Shown here in pieces: positions 8,060 through 17,264 of a stretch of DNA of 64,000 nucleotides (positions are counted from its first letter, which is position 1; every line of letters starts with the position of its first letter). Origin of the DNA: Negativicoccus succinicivorans (GTDB lineage: Bacteria > Bacillota > Negativicutes > Veillonellales > Negativicoccaceae); the NCBI RefSeq assembly GCF_014207605.1, contig NZ_JACHHI010000006.1:28270-92269 (forward strand), in the 5' to 3' direction. Both the position numbers and the translations under genes were made by a program. Under the pieces are notes generated by a model. That model did no database searches. It was given only the letters and a program-made list of their open reading frames with translations, and had not been told where the DNA came from.

Positions 8060-9187
8060 TTAATGAGCACCTGTTGCGCTCAACATGGCAAGCATGGTGC
8101 CGGCCGCTACCGCCGTACCGATTACGCCTGCAACGTTCGGACCCATGGCGTGCATCAGAAGGAAGTTAGCCGGGTTCGCTTTCGAACCGACTACCTGCGA
8201 TACACGAGCTGCCATCGGAACGGCGGAAACGCCTGCCGAACCGATCAACGGGTTCGTCTTGCCGTCGACCATCAACATGATCTTACCGAAGATGACGCCG
8301 CCTGCTGTACCGGCGATGAAAGCAACGAGACCCAAACCGATGATTTCCAAGGTTTGAACGTTCAGGAAGCTTTCTGCCGACATGGTACAACCGGTACCCA
8401 ATGCCAGGAAGATCGTGACGGTGTTCATCAACGCGTTCTGCGCCGTATCGGACAGACGGTGCGTAACACCGGATTCATTGATCAGGTTACCGAACATCAG
8501 CATACCTAAAAGTGCGGTAATAGACGGAAGTAATAAGCTGATGAAGATCGTGGATGCGATCGGGAACACCACTTTTTCAAAGTGCGATACGTGACGCAAC
8601 TGTTCCATGACAATTTGACGATCTTTTTTGGTCGTGAACAATTTCATGATCGGAGGCTGGATCAACGGAACCAGGGACATGTACGAATACGCCGCTACCG
8701 CGATCGCGCCCAAGAGTTCCGGAGCCAATTTCGAAGCCAGGTAAATCGAAGTCGGGCCGTCGGCGCCGCCGATAATACCGATCGCAGCTGCCTGCGGAGC
8801 GGTAAAGCCCAAGAACATCGCGCCACCCAAGGCAACGAATACGCCGATTTGTGCCGCCGCGCCGAGCAAGAGAGTTTTCGGGTTCGCAATCAGCGGACCG
8901 AAGTCCGTCATCGCGCCGACACCCATAAAGATCAACGGCGGGAAAATTTCAAACTGAATGCCCGCATGAATGAGGGCAAAAACGCCTTCTTCAAAACCGT
9001 TTTTCGGCAAGTTGGCAAGGATACAACCGAATGCGATCGGTCCGAGCAACAACGGCTCAAATTCCTTGACAAATGCCAGGTAGAGCAACAGTATGCCGAC
9101 AAAGATCATGATCGCATTACCAATACTGAATACGATAATGCCGCTGTCATGCCATACCGAAGTCACAGCTACTATGAAATCACTCAT
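8060..9187 (-). CDS. mmdB: Methylmalonyl-CoA decarboxylase beta subunit (copy 2)
   Basis: Integral membrane subunit (375 residues) that decarboxylates carboxybiotin and couples this to sodium export. The key stretches are present: [45 protein letters not shown] and [14 protein letters not shown]. The ATG at 9187 has GGAGATACAGT in front. It follows the biotin carrier gene by 40 bp in the order A-D-C-B, so this is the main beta subunit of the complex. Copy 1 at 3405-4541 differs by scattered conservative changes and a slightly longer N terminus. Confidence 0.95.
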   Translation of the reverse strand: MSDFIVAVTSVWHDSGIIVFSIGNAIMIFVGILLLYLAFVKEFEPLLLGPIAFGCILANLPKNGFEEGVFALIHAGIQFEIFPPLIFMGVGAMTDFGPLIANPKTLLLGAAAQIGVFVALGGAMFLGFTAPQAAAIGIIGGADGPTSIYLASKLAPELLGAIAVAAYSYMSLVPLIQPPIMKLFTTKKDRQIVMEQLRHVSHFEKVVFPIASTIFISLLLPSITALLGMLMFGNLINESGVTHRLSDTAQNALMNTVTIFLALGTGCTMSAESFLNVQTLEIIGLGLVAFIAGTAGGVIFGKIMLMVDGKTNPLIGSAGVSAVPMAARVSQVVGSKANPANFLLMHAMGPNVAGVIGTAVAAGTMLAMLSATGAH

Positions 9188-9227
9188 ACTGTATCTCCTC
9201 TTCTATGTTTTCTGGTAAGTTGAGGTT

Positions 9228-9620
9228 TTAGCCCAACGCGATCAAATCGTCGCCCGCTTGTACGGTAGCATTGGCTGCGACCAAGATACTTTTTACCGTA
9301 CCGTCACTCGGAGCATAGATTTCGTTGGCCATTTTCATCGCTTCCAGGACACAGAGGAGATCGCCGGCTTTAACAGCCTGACCTTCTTTTACGTCGACGG
9401 AAAGGATTTTGCCCGGCATCGGAGCTTTTACCGTTTCCGCGCCGGCCGGAGCCGCTTTCGCTGCCGGAGCCGGAGCTGCTGCCGGAGCCGGAGCTGCTAC
9501 CGGAGCCGCTTTCGGAGCCGGAGCCGCTTTCGGAGCCGCTTTCGGGGCTGCGCCTGCGCCGAGTTCGTTCACTTCTACATCGTATTCTTGACCGTTAACG
9601 GTTACAGAAAATTTTCTCAT
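9228..9620 (-). CDS. mmdC: Methylmalonyl-CoA decarboxylase gamma subunit (biotin carrier)
   Basis: Biotin carboxyl carrier protein of 130 residues that shuttles CO2 from the alpha to the beta subunit. The C-terminal biotinyl domain has the motif EAMKM with the biotin-accepting lysine at residue 96. A flexible linker of alanine and proline (about residues 21-55) joins it to a short N-terminal strand domain. The start is the ATG at 9620, preceded by GGAGGATGTACA; the frame runs on to 9653 without a better signal. The Ala/Pro linker is encoded by a repetitive GC-rich stretch (9440-9560). Confidence 0.95.
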   Translation of the reverse strand: MRKFSVTVNGQEYDVEVNELGAGAAPKAAPKAAPAPKAAPVAAPAPAAAPAPAAKAAPAGAETVKAPMPGKILSVDVKEGQAVKAGDLLCVLEAMKMANEIYAPSDGTVKSILVAANATVQAGDDLIALG

Positions 9621-9666
9621 TGTACATCCTCCTACTAAAAAGTAATTCTCCAAAACAAGGTATTGC

Positions 9667-10014
9667 TTAGTAATTGTCTACTCCAGACAGACGCGCCGCT
9701 GCTGTCCAACCGGTATTTTTGGCCGGTCGAATGGACGCAATTTGCGAGCTCGAGTAGCCCATTGCTGCTACTGCTGCGGTAATCACCGCAACCACTTCAT
9801 CATTATCGGACGCAGTCGACGTTGCTGCCGGAGCTGCAGCTGCTGCCGCGGCGGCAGGTGCCGCTTTCGCTACCGGTTTAGGAGACGACTTTTTTTTTCC
9901 GGTCGGATCCACAAGTCGAATGATCGTCATGAGCACCCACAGCATAATCAACACAAAGAATACAATAAACATGTTGATCAGCATAAATACCCAAGGATTC
10001 AATTCACTTCCCAT
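9667..10014 (-). CDS. mmdD: Methylmalonyl-CoA decarboxylase delta subunit (OadG family)
   Basis: A 115-residue protein with one N-terminal membrane helix (about residues 8-32), an Ala/Pro/Lys-rich linker and a conserved C-terminal tail ending in RPAKNTGWTAAARLSGVDNY. The delta subunit holds the soluble carboxyltransferase to the membrane beta subunit; its C-terminal tail binds the alpha subunit. It lies between the alpha and gamma genes, as in Veillonella-type operons. No separate epsilon subunit gene is visible here. Confidence 0.9.
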   Translation of the reverse strand: MGSELNPWVFMLINMFIVFFVLIMLWVLMTIIRLVDPTGKKKSSPKPVAKAAPAAAAAAAAPAATSTASDNDEVVAVITAAVAAMGYSSSQIASIRPAKNTGWTAAARLSGVDNY

Positions 10015-10070
10015 TCACACCCATCCTTTCTCTTTAGATTTTTCCTATACTACGTTATGCCGCTAAGAGA

Positions 10071-11600
10071 TTATAACGGAATATTGGCGTGTTTTTTCGC
10101 AGGACGGGCTTCGCGTTTGCTGGCGAGCATGGCCAACGCGTTGATAACGTACGGACGCGTTTGTTTCGGTTCGATAACTGCGTCAACAAAGCCGCGTTCG
10201 GCTGCTTTGTACGGAGTCGCGAACTCTTCCACATATTCTGCCGTCTTCTGTTCTTTATCCGGATCTTTCCGGAAGATGATGTTGGCAGCGCCTGCCGGTC
10301 CCATAACCGCAATTTCCGAAGTCGGCCAAGCGAATACCTGGTCCGCGCCCAAGTCCTGGGAGCACATCGCGAGGTACGATCCGCCGTAAGCTTTACGGGT
10401 AATTACCGTTACTTTCGGCACGGTCGCTTCCGAGTACGCAAACAGCATTTTCGCACCGTGGCGAATGATGCCGCCGTATTCCTGCTGTACGCCCGGCAAG
10501 AAGCCCGGTACGTCAACCAAGTTTACGAGCGGAATGTTGAAAGCGTCGCAGAAACGGATGAAACGGCTGGATTTGTCGGATGCATTGATGTCCAAGCAGC
10601 CGGCCATAAATTTCGGCTGGTTGGCAATGATGCCGACGGTTTGTCCGTCAAAGCGGGCAAAGCAGGTAATGATATTTTTCGCGTAGTGAGCGAGTACATC
10701 ATAGTATTCACCGTTGTCGACAATGCTCTTGATAACATCGTACATATCATACGCTGCGTTGGAGTTGTCCGGCAACAAGGCGTTGAGGCTTTCGTCCATA
10801 CGCATCGGGTCATCACCCGTGTCAACAATCGGAGCTTCTTCCATGTTATTGCTCGGCAGGAAGCCCAAGAGATAGCGGATCTGGTTCAAGCAGTCTTCGT
10901 CGTCTTTCGCGATGAAGTGCGATACGCCCGAAATGCTGTTGTGGGTCATAGCGCCGCCCAGTTTTTCCGCCGTTACGTCTTCACCGGTGACCGATTTAAC
11001 AACGGCCGGACCCGTGATGAACATTTGGCTGGTGCCTTCGACCATGTAGATGAAGTCCGTCAATGCAGGCGAGTAAACCGCGCCGCCGGCCGACGGTCCC
11101 ATGATGGCCGAAATCTGCGGAACGACACCGGATGCAATCGTATTTTCAAAGAAAATACGGCCGTAACCGGACAATGCGTCAACCGCTTCCTGAATACGAG
11201 CGCCGCCCGAATCGTTCAGGCCGACACACGGTGCGCCCATTTTGAGCGAAAGCTGCAGGACACGGACGATTTTGCTGGCGTGCATTTCGCCGAGCGAGCC
11301 GCCTTCTACCGTGAAGTCTTGCGCAAATGCGTAAACGAGTTTGCCGTCAACGGTACCATAACCGGTAACAACACCTTCGCCCGGAAGATCTTTTTTATCT
11401 TGGCCGAAGTTTACGCAACGATGTTTTACCAAAGCGCCGATTTCAACGAAGGAGCCTTCGTCAAAAAGGATTTCCAAACGTTCACGCGCAGTCATCTTTC
11501 CTTTTGCGTGCTGTTTGTCGATACGGCTTTGGCCACCGCCCATGCGGACGTGTTCCAAATTTTTATGAAGCAATTCAACTTTTTGTTGGTTTACCGACAT
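10071..11600 (-). CDS. mmdA: Methylmalonyl-CoA decarboxylase alpha subunit (carboxyltransferase)
   Basis: A 509-residue crotonase-fold carboxyltransferase of the PccB/MmdA family. It transfers the carboxyl group of methylmalonyl-CoA to biotin on the gamma subunit and releases propionyl-CoA. Visible landmarks are GGGQSRIDKQHAKGKMTARE at the N terminus, NDSGGARIQEAVDAL with its GG oxyanion pair, GPSAGGAVYSPALTDF and the second-domain stretch DVPGFLPG. The start is the ATG at 11600, after GGAGGTGTAAGA; upstream in-frame residues up to 11639 overlap a hairpin and are unlikely to be translated. It opens the four-gene decarboxylase block. Confidence 0.95.
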   Translation of the reverse strand: MSVNQQKVELLHKNLEHVRMGGGQSRIDKQHAKGKMTARERLEILFDEGSFVEIGALVKHRCVNFGQDKKDLPGEGVVTGYGTVDGKLVYAFAQDFTVEGGSLGEMHASKIVRVLQLSLKMGAPCVGLNDSGGARIQEAVDALSGYGRIFFENTIASGVVPQISAIMGPSAGGAVYSPALTDFIYMVEGTSQMFITGPAVVKSVTGEDVTAEKLGGAMTHNSISGVSHFIAKDDEDCLNQIRYLLGFLPSNNMEEAPIVDTGDDPMRMDESLNALLPDNSNAAYDMYDVIKSIVDNGEYYDVLAHYAKNIITCFARFDGQTVGIIANQPKFMAGCLDINASDKSSRFIRFCDAFNIPLVNLVDVPGFLPGVQQEYGGIIRHGAKMLFAYSEATVPKVTVITRKAYGGSYLAMCSQDLGADQVFAWPTSEIAVMGPAGAANIIFRKDPDKEQKTAEYVEEFATPYKAAERGFVDAVIEPKQTRPYVINALAMLASKREARPAKKHANIPL

Positions 11601-11629
11601 TCTTACACCTCCGAATAATGGTAGGGAAG

Positions 11630-11648
11630 GCCGCCTCATCGAGGCGGC
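11630..11648. promoter_or_regulatory. Intercistronic hairpin, epimerase to mmdA
   Basis: A perfect 8-bp stem GCCGCCTC/GAGGCGGC with a 3-nt loop and no T-run after it. It may act as an mRNA processing or stability element rather than as a terminator. Confidence 0.5.
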
Positions 11649-11657
11649 ATACTCCTA

Positions 11658-12074
11658 TTATTGACGCTCCGTAAGTTCGATCAAAAGACCGTTCGTAGCT
11701 TTCGGATGTAAGAACGCGATGCGGCAGCCGCCGGCACCGTAGCGAGGTTTTTCATCCAACAGACGAACACCGCGAGCTTTCAAGTCTTCGAGAGCTGCGT
11801 CGATGCTGTCAACACGCAAAGCAACGTGTTGGAAGCCGTTACGATGTTTTTCAATGTAACGGGCGATCGGGCCATCCGGGCTGGTGGATTCCAAGAATTC
11901 GAGTTCCGCATCCCCCAGTTTGAAGAAGCTTACGTTAACTTTCTGTTCTTCCACCGTTTCGTCTGCTGCGGTCGGATGAACGTTCAACGTTTCCTGGAAA
12001 ACTTGTTTCGTTTTCTGCAGGTCATCCACTGCAATACCGATATGGTCGATGTTCATAACTTTCCAATTCGCCAT
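11658..12074 (-). CDS. mce: Methylmalonyl-CoA epimerase
   Basis: A 138-residue vicinal-oxygen-chelate protein that interconverts the R and S forms of methylmalonyl-CoA, linking the mutase (R) to the decarboxylase (S). Two beta-alpha repeats are visible, with metal-ligand regions DHIGIAVDDL near residue 10 and FQHVALRVD near residue 82, and a C-terminal Glu in GLLIELTE. The ATG is preceded by GGAGGAGTAAGC. It sits between meaB and mmdA in the same operon. Confidence 0.95.
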   Translation of the reverse strand: MANWKVMNIDHIGIAVDDLQKTKQVFQETLNVHPTAADETVEEQKVNVSFFKLGDAELEFLESTSPDGPIARYIEKHRNGFQHVALRVDSIDAALEDLKARGVRLLDEKPRYGAGGCRIAFLHPKATNGLLIELTERQ

Positions 12075-12106
12075 GCTTACTCCTCCTTTTGCAATAAAAA
12101 ATAAAA

Positions 12107-13045
12107 TTATTTAATAGCTTTTGCTACGATGGACTCAACGACTGTGTAAGGATCCACTTTCCTTGCATAGACTTGTTCCACGTAGTTATCAAATTCACCC
12201 GAGGACGTAACTTTTTCCATTACGTGACGGGAGATTTGCTCTTTGACCATCGCGATAATCTCGTTGACTGTCCGTTCGTGTCTGCGTTCCTGCAGAAGAC
12301 CGGACTCTTCCAAGAATTCACGATGTTCGTCCATTGCCTCAATGACGTCTTCCACGCCTTCGTCACGACTGGCAATGGTGCGTTTGATCGGCGGACGCCA
12401 ATCCACCTCTTCCGAGTTCAAATCGAGCATCATTTCGATTTCAACGTTCAAACGGTCCGCGCCGTCGCGATCACATTTGTTGATCGCAAATACGTCGCCG
12501 ATTTCCAGAATGCCCGCCTTAATCGCCTGAATATCATCGCCCAAACCGGGTACCAGTACAACCAATGTGGTGTCCGCATTCTTGACGATATCGACTTCGG
12601 ATTGGCCGACGCCAACCGTTTCAATCAAGACGACATCCATGCCGAATGCATCCATCAGCTTGACTGTATCCGCGGTTTTCTTGGAGAGTCCCCCCAAGCT
12701 ACCGCGCGTACCCATACTCCGAATAAATACGCCTTCATCCAATGTCAAATCATTCATGCGAATTCGGTCACCCAAGATCGCACCGCCGCTAAACGGGCTC
12801 GTCGGGTCGACTGCGACAATGCCGACAGTCTTACCTTGTTTACGGAAATATTTTACCAGCTTGTCGGTCAGGGTCGATTTGCCTGCGCCCGGCGCACCGG
12901 TAATACCGATAATCCGCGCATTACCTGTATGACTATAGATTTCTCGAAGTATATCGACATATCCGTCTGCTTCGTTCTCGACTGCAGAGATAGACCTCGC
13001 CAAGGCCAGCCTGGATCCATTCCAGAATTCCTTCATTAAATCCAT
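12107..13045 (-). CDS. meaB: MeaB/ArgK-type GTPase chaperone of methylmalonyl-CoA mutase
   Basis: A 312-residue G3E-family GTPase that loads and protects the adenosylcobalamin cofactor of methylmalonyl-CoA mutase. The P-loop GAPGAGKST lies at about residues 50-58, with the switch motifs DPTSPFSGGAILGDRIRM and ETVGVGQSE and the base-binding NKCD. The ATG at 13045 has AAGGGGGG 7 nt upstream; the TTG at 13066 in the same frame lies before this site and is unlikely. The gene lies next to both mutase subunits, as usual for this family. Confidence 0.93.
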   Translation of the reverse strand: MDLMKEFWNGSRLALARSISAVENEADGYVDILREIYSHTGNARIIGITGAPGAGKSTLTDKLVKYFRKQGKTVGIVAVDPTSPFSGGAILGDRIRMNDLTLDEGVFIRSMGTRGSLGGLSKKTADTVKLMDAFGMDVVLIETVGVGQSEVDIVKNADTTLVVLVPGLGDDIQAIKAGILEIGDVFAINKCDRDGADRLNVEIEMMLDLNSEEVDWRPPIKRTIASRDEGVEDVIEAMDEHREFLEESGLLQERRHERTVNEIIAMVKEQISRHVMEKVTSSGEFDNYVEQVYARKVDPYTVVESIVAKAIK

Positions 13046-13078
13046 GGTTTTGCCCCCCTTGGTCAATTACGGACCTGT

Positions 13079-13098
13079 GCTCCCGCCGTAGCGGGAGC
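13079..13098. promoter_or_regulatory. Intercistronic hairpin, mutase small subunit to meaB
   Basis: A perfect 8-bp stem GCTCCCGC/GCGGGAGC with a 4-nt loop and no T-run. It may set the relative amounts of the upstream and downstream mRNA segments. Confidence 0.5.
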
Positions 13099-13117
13099 CG
13101 GTACCGTCTATCAGTTC

Positions 13118-13513
13118 TTAATGAACGTTTTCTTTGATGAATTCGATGATCTTCGTGGTCGGAGTGCCCGGTGTGAAGACAGCTTTTACGCCGGCTTCTT
13201 TCAGTGCCGGGATATCGCCTTCCGGAATAACGCCGCCGCCGATAACGAGCACGTCATTCAATCCCTTTTCTTTCAAGAGTTCGATAACGCGCGGGAACAG
13301 CGTGCCGTGCGCGCCGGAGAGCAAGCTCAACGCAACTACGTCAACGTCTTCAGAAAGAGCCGCTTCCGCGATCTGTTCCGGAGTCTGACGAAGACCGGTA
13401 TAAATAACTTCAAAGCCCGCATCGCGCAACGCACGAGCGACTACTTTAGCACCGCGGTCGTGACCATCCAGACCCGGTTTTGCAACAATTACACGAATTA
13501 ATTTTTCTGCCAT
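13118..13513 (-). CDS. Methylmalonyl-CoA mutase, cobalamin-binding small subunit
   Basis: A 131-residue B12-binding Rossmann-type domain. The base-off signature DGHDRG at residues 16-21 supplies His18, the lower axial ligand of cobalt; a later SLLSGAH and GGGVIPEGD complete the family pattern. With the catalytic chain encoded directly upstream it forms a two-chain mutase, where many bacteria have one long chain ending in this domain. The ATG is preceded by GGGAGGTAACCAATC. Confidence 0.93.
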   Translation of the reverse strand: MAEKLIRVIVAKPGLDGHDRGAKVVARALRDAGFEVIYTGLRQTPEQIAEAALSEDVDVVALSLLSGAHGTLFPRVIELLKEKGLNDVLVIGGGVIPEGDIPALKEAGVKAVFTPGTPTTKIIEFIKENVH

Positions 13514-13552
13514 GATTGGTTACCTCCCGTATCCTTTCAGCAATAGCGTATC

Positions 13553-15199
13553 TTAAACCGTAGCGTGCGCCTGGTATTCACCAAATACGCCGCGCAGTAC
13601 GTTGCAGATTTCACCCAAAGATGCATATGTGCGTACGCAGTCGAGGATCAACGGCATCAAGTTGACGCTTTCATCTTCGGCGCCTTTGCGCAATGCTTCC
13701 AAAGTGGCCTTGACAGCTTCCTGATCGCGACCGGCTTTAACTTTAGCCAATTTCTTAGCCTGCAGTTCGCCAACCGAAGTGTCGACTTTCAGCAAGCCTT
13801 CGACCGGTTTTTCTTCGACTTGGAATTTGTTGACGCCAACGATAATACGGTCGCCGGATTCAACTTCCATCTGCCAACGATATGCCGATTCCTGAATTTC
13901 TTTCTGGATGTAACCTTTTTCAATCGCGACTACCGCGCCGCCCATTTCGTCGATCTTACGGATGTAGTCTTCCGCTTCTTTTTCGATCGCATTGGTCAAC
14001 GCTTCTACATAGTACGAGCCGCCCAGCGGATCGACTACGTCAGCCAAACCGGATTCGTACGCAACGATCTGCTGCGTGCGCAACGCGATTTGTACGGATT
14101 CCGTCGTCGGCAATGCCAACGCTTCGTCGCGGGAGTTAGTGTGCAAGGACTGCGTGCCGCCGAGAACAGCCGCCGCGGTCTGCAACGCTACACGAACGAT
14201 GTTGTTGTCGACCTGTTGCGCCGTCAACATCGAGCCTGCGGTCTGCGTGTGTACACGCAATTTCATGGATTTGTCTTTCTTCGCGCCGAAACGGTCTTTC
14301 AGGATGCGCGCCCAAAGACGACGGGATGCACGGAATTTTGCAACTTCTTCGAGTACGTTGTTGTGCGCGTTCCAGAAGAAGGACAGACGACCTGCAAATT
14401 CGTCGATTTCCATGCCGGCTTTCAGTGCCGCTTCGATGTATGCAATACCGTCAGCGATCGTGAAAGCGATTTCCTGCGCTGCTGTCGAACCCGCTTCACG
14501 AATGTGGTAGCCGGAGATCGAAATCGTGTTCCATTTCGGAACGTTCTGCGAGCAGTATTCAAAAATATTGGTGATCAAACGCATCGACGGTTTCGGCGGG
14601 AAAATGTAAGTGCCGCGAGCCGCATATTCTTTCAGGATGTCGTTTTGGATCGTGCCGCGCAGCTGGTCAGCGGATACGCCTTGTTTTTCCGCAACGGCAA
14701 TGTACATCGCCAAGAGGACGGACGCCGGAGCGTTGATCGTCATCGAGGTCGAAACTTTACCCAAGTCGATCTGGTCGAACAGGATTTCCATGTCGGCGAG
14801 CGTATCGATCGCAACGCCTACTTTACCAACTTCGCCGGCACTCATCGGATCATCCGAATCGTAACCGATCTGCGTCGGCAAGTCGAATGCGCAGGAAAGG
14901 CCCGTCGCACCGTTTTCAATCAGGTAACGGTAACGTTGGTTTGATTCTTCGGCCGTAGCGAAACCGGCATACATACGCATCGTCCAGAGACGGCCACGGT
15001 ACATCGTCGGCTGTACGCCGCGGGTGTACGGGTAGCTGCCCGGCAGAGCCAGATCGCGTTCATAGTCAAACCCTTCGATATCGAGCGGGGTGTAGACTTT
15101 GTTGTGCTTCATGTTCGGACGTTCCGGGTGTTTGGCATACATCTTAGCGACTGTTTCTTCGTATGCCTCCAATTTGGCCTTCAAGGATTCGTTAGCCAT
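13553..15199 (-). CDS. Methylmalonyl-CoA mutase, catalytic large subunit
   Basis: The 548-residue TIM-barrel chain carries out the adenosylcobalamin-dependent rearrangement of succinyl-CoA to R-methylmalonyl-CoA. It has the family landmarks [57 protein letters not shown] and [15 protein letters not shown]. It lacks the C-terminal cobalamin domain, which is encoded separately 39 bp downstream. The ATG has AGGAGGATGATGAACAC in front. It lies between the CoA-transferase and the small subunit. Confidence 0.95.
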   Translation of the reverse strand: MANESLKAKLEAYEETVAKMYAKHPERPNMKHNKVYTPLDIEGFDYERDLALPGSYPYTRGVQPTMYRGRLWTMRMYAGFATAEESNQRYRYLIENGATGLSCAFDLPTQIGYDSDDPMSAGEVGKVGVAIDTLADMEILFDQIDLGKVSTSMTINAPASVLLAMYIAVAEKQGVSADQLRGTIQNDILKEYAARGTYIFPPKPSMRLITNIFEYCSQNVPKWNTISISGYHIREAGSTAAQEIAFTIADGIAYIEAALKAGMEIDEFAGRLSFFWNAHNNVLEEVAKFRASRRLWARILKDRFGAKKDKSMKLRVHTQTAGSMLTAQQVDNNIVRVALQTAAAVLGGTQSLHTNSRDEALALPTTESVQIALRTQQIVAYESGLADVVDPLGGSYYVEALTNAIEKEAEDYIRKIDEMGGAVVAIEKGYIQKEIQESAYRWQMEVESGDRIIVGVNKFQVEEKPVEGLLKVDTSVGELQAKKLAKVKAGRDQEAVKATLEALRKGAEDESVNLMPLILDCVRTYASLGEICNVLRGVFGEYQAHATV

Positions 15200-15325
15200 G
15201 TGTTCATCATCCTCCTAAAAAATATAAATATATATCGGTCTCTTGCGAGACTGACTAACCACAACGCAGCCGCAGCTTAAGCTGTCTTTTCAACGATGCG
15301 GGTAAGTCCAAAAAAGGATCGGGTC

Positions 15326-16837
15326 TTACTGTTTTTTCATGCTCTTGTTATCGGCTAAGCGCTGATGGAAATCAAATGCTTCTTTGAGAATATGCGGGGT
15401 TTGCGAGTAGCCGCAAGCTTTTTCCGCACGTTCCAGATAGTCCATCAATTCCGGACGGTAATCCGGATGCGCAATGTTTTCGATAATCACGCGAGCGCGT
15501 TCTTTCGGCGAGAGGCCGCGAACGTCGGCAACGCCCATTTCGGAAATGTAGACGTGTACGTCGTGTTCCGTATGGTCGATGTGCGAGCAGAACGGTACGA
15601 CACAGGAGATGTCGCCGTTTTTCGCGATCGAGTTCGTGAAGAAAATGCTCAGGCCGCCGTTACGAGCGAAGTCGCCCGAACCGCCGATACCGTTCATCAT
15701 CTTCGTGCCCGATACGTGCGTCGAGTTGATGTTGCCGTAGATGTCCATTTCGAGCGCGGTGTTCATCGCGATAACGCCTAAGCGACGGATGACTTCCGGG
15801 TTGTTCGAAATTTCTTGCGGACGCAAAACGATTTTATCGCGGTACCCTTTGATACCTTTGTAGAACCGTTTCAGTCCGTCCGGCGACGGCGAAAGGCTCG
15901 TGCCCGAAGCCATCGTCAATTTGCCGGCATCAATCAGGTCGAACATGCCGTCCTGGATAACTTCCGTGTATACGGTCAGGTTTTCATACGGAGAATCAAC
16001 CAAGCCGCTGATTACGGCGTTTGCTACGTTACCTACACCGGATTGCAACGGGAGCAGGTTTTCCGGCAAGCGACCGTGTTTTACTTCGTTTTGCAAGAAG
16101 TCGATGAGGTTGCCGCTCATCTTCTTCGCGTCGTCACCAATCGGGGCGAATGCGCGTGTTTTGTCGGTGATGTCGCACGGTACGATCGCAGCGATTTTGC
16201 TGTGGTCCACTTCGATGTACGGAGTACCGATGCGGTCGCCGGCTGCTTCGATCGGAATCGGTTTGCGATGCGGCGGGTTAGCCGGCTGATAAATATCATG
16301 CATACCTTCCAATTCGAGCGGTTGCGAAGTGTTCACTTCGATGATTACTTTTTTGGCTTCCGTGACGTATACCGGCGAGTTGCCCAAGGCGGTCGTCGGA
16401 ATCAGGTGACCTTCTTCAGTAATCGCGCATACTTCAATGATGCACCAGTCTAATTCGCCGAAAAAGCCCGCGCGTACCTGTTGCGCTACGTGGCTCAAGT
16501 GCATATCGATGTAGTGCACTTTGCCGGCGTTGATGGCTTTACGCAATACAGAGTTTGTCTGGTACGGGAAGCGGCGGTTCATACCGTCACATTCAACCAG
16601 AGCTTGGTCTGCTTCCGGGCCGACCGAGGCGCCGGTCCACAGATCAATTTTGAATTGCTCTTTCTTAATCCGTTCTTCCAATGCGAGTGGTACTGCTTTC
16701 GGGTAACCGGACGGTGTAAATCCGCTGATACCGATATGATCATTCGGGTGAATCATGGCGGCCGCTTCTTCTGCGGTCATGACTTTGCCGAGCAGATCTT
16801 TACACCGAATTCTGTCGCGAATGTCGTTAATATCCAT
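15326..16837 (-). CDS. Succinate/propionyl-CoA CoA-transferase (acetyl-CoA hydrolase/transferase family)
   Basis: A 503-residue class I CoA-transferase of the Cat1/SCACT type. It moves CoA from propionyl-CoA (or acetyl-CoA) to succinate, so no ATP is needed to start the cycle. Features are GISGFTPSGYPKAVPLAL near residue 36, the Glu-containing YTEVIQDGMFDLID and the CoA-site motif GIGGSGDFARNGG. First gene of the propionate operon, starting at the ATG at 16837 after AAGGAGATGG. Specificity for succinate and propionyl-CoA is inferred from its place with the mutase and decarboxylase. Confidence 0.9.
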   Translation of the reverse strand: MDINDIRDRIRCKDLLGKVMTAEEAAAMIHPNDHIGISGFTPSGYPKAVPLALEERIKKEQFKIDLWTGASVGPEADQALVECDGMNRRFPYQTNSVLRKAINAGKVHYIDMHLSHVAQQVRAGFFGELDWCIIEVCAITEEGHLIPTTALGNSPVYVTEAKKVIIEVNTSQPLELEGMHDIYQPANPPHRKPIPIEAAGDRIGTPYIEVDHSKIAAIVPCDITDKTRAFAPIGDDAKKMSGNLIDFLQNEVKHGRLPENLLPLQSGVGNVANAVISGLVDSPYENLTVYTEVIQDGMFDLIDAGKLTMASGTSLSPSPDGLKRFYKGIKGYRDKIVLRPQEISNNPEVIRRLGVIAMNTALEMDIYGNINSTHVSGTKMMNGIGGSGDFARNGGLSIFFTNSIAKNGDISCVVPFCSHIDHTEHDVHVYISEMGVADVRGLSPKERARVIIENIAHPDYRPELMDYLERAEKACGYSQTPHILKEAFDFHQRLADNKSMKKQ

Positions 16838-16861
16838 TCCTTTACCATCTCCTTAAAAAAC

Positions 16862-17069
16862 AACGGAACACGCTATGCCGTACATAGTTCCGAGAAACAA
16901 AAAAGGATATCGCCGCCGTCGACGATATCCTTTTCGAGGGAAGAGAAATAGTCAACGGTACCGCAATGCGATAAATCTGGCGTCTCCTAAATTCTTGAAT
17001 CCCCTCCCTTGTGGACCAACTCCGTATTTTTGCAAAGAGCCTTGTAAATCAGCCCTTCACATATTGTTC
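16862..17069 (-). promoter_or_regulatory. Operon leader with intrinsic terminator (putative attenuator)
   Basis: Between the promoter (start near 17069) and the CoA-transferase the minus strand carries a terminator at 16899-16934: AAGGATATCG and its complement around a short loop, followed by a T-run. A second hairpin (GGAA-CTATG/CATAG-TTCC) lies at 16864-16890. The upstream 130 nt contain GGGAGG and CTTCCC that can pair with each other. The layout implies that a signal decides between early stop and read-through. I find no B12-box or other riboswitch signature; a free-standing small RNA of about 170 nt is the alternative. Confidence 0.55.
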
Positions 17070-17104
17070 GTCTATATGATAGACGATGGGTTTTGCCTTG
17101 TCAA
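17069..17104 (-). promoter_or_regulatory. Promoter of the propionate operon with palindromic operator
   Basis: TTGACA (17099-17104) and TATCAT (17076-17081) with 17-nt spacing on the minus strand form a strong sigma-70 promoter. The perfect inverted repeat CGTCTAT-ATG-ATAGACG (17069-17085) covers the -10 box and start site, as expected for a repressor site. Confidence 0.75.
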
Positions 17105-17264
17105 TCATTACTATTCGGTTTCTAATCTTTCTAAGATACCTAAAAATGCCACTCGACGGTTGTTGTAAAACACCGGTGATTAATTGTAAACCTTGTTATT
17201 CTGTTTAAGCATAATGCATATTCAGCTAATCTTCAACGTTTGTTAAGCTTTCTAATTTTTCTTT

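Noticed and set aside
10089..11618. 509-residue plus-strand frame opposite mmdA
   Set aside because: It is the complement of a GC-biased coding gene; the mmdA frame has clear family motifs and a ribosome binding site, this one has none.
16935..17069. Cobalamin riboswitch or 6S RNA in the propionate operon leader
   Set aside because: No B12-box sequence and no convincing 6S-type central bubble found by eye; left as an unassigned leader.
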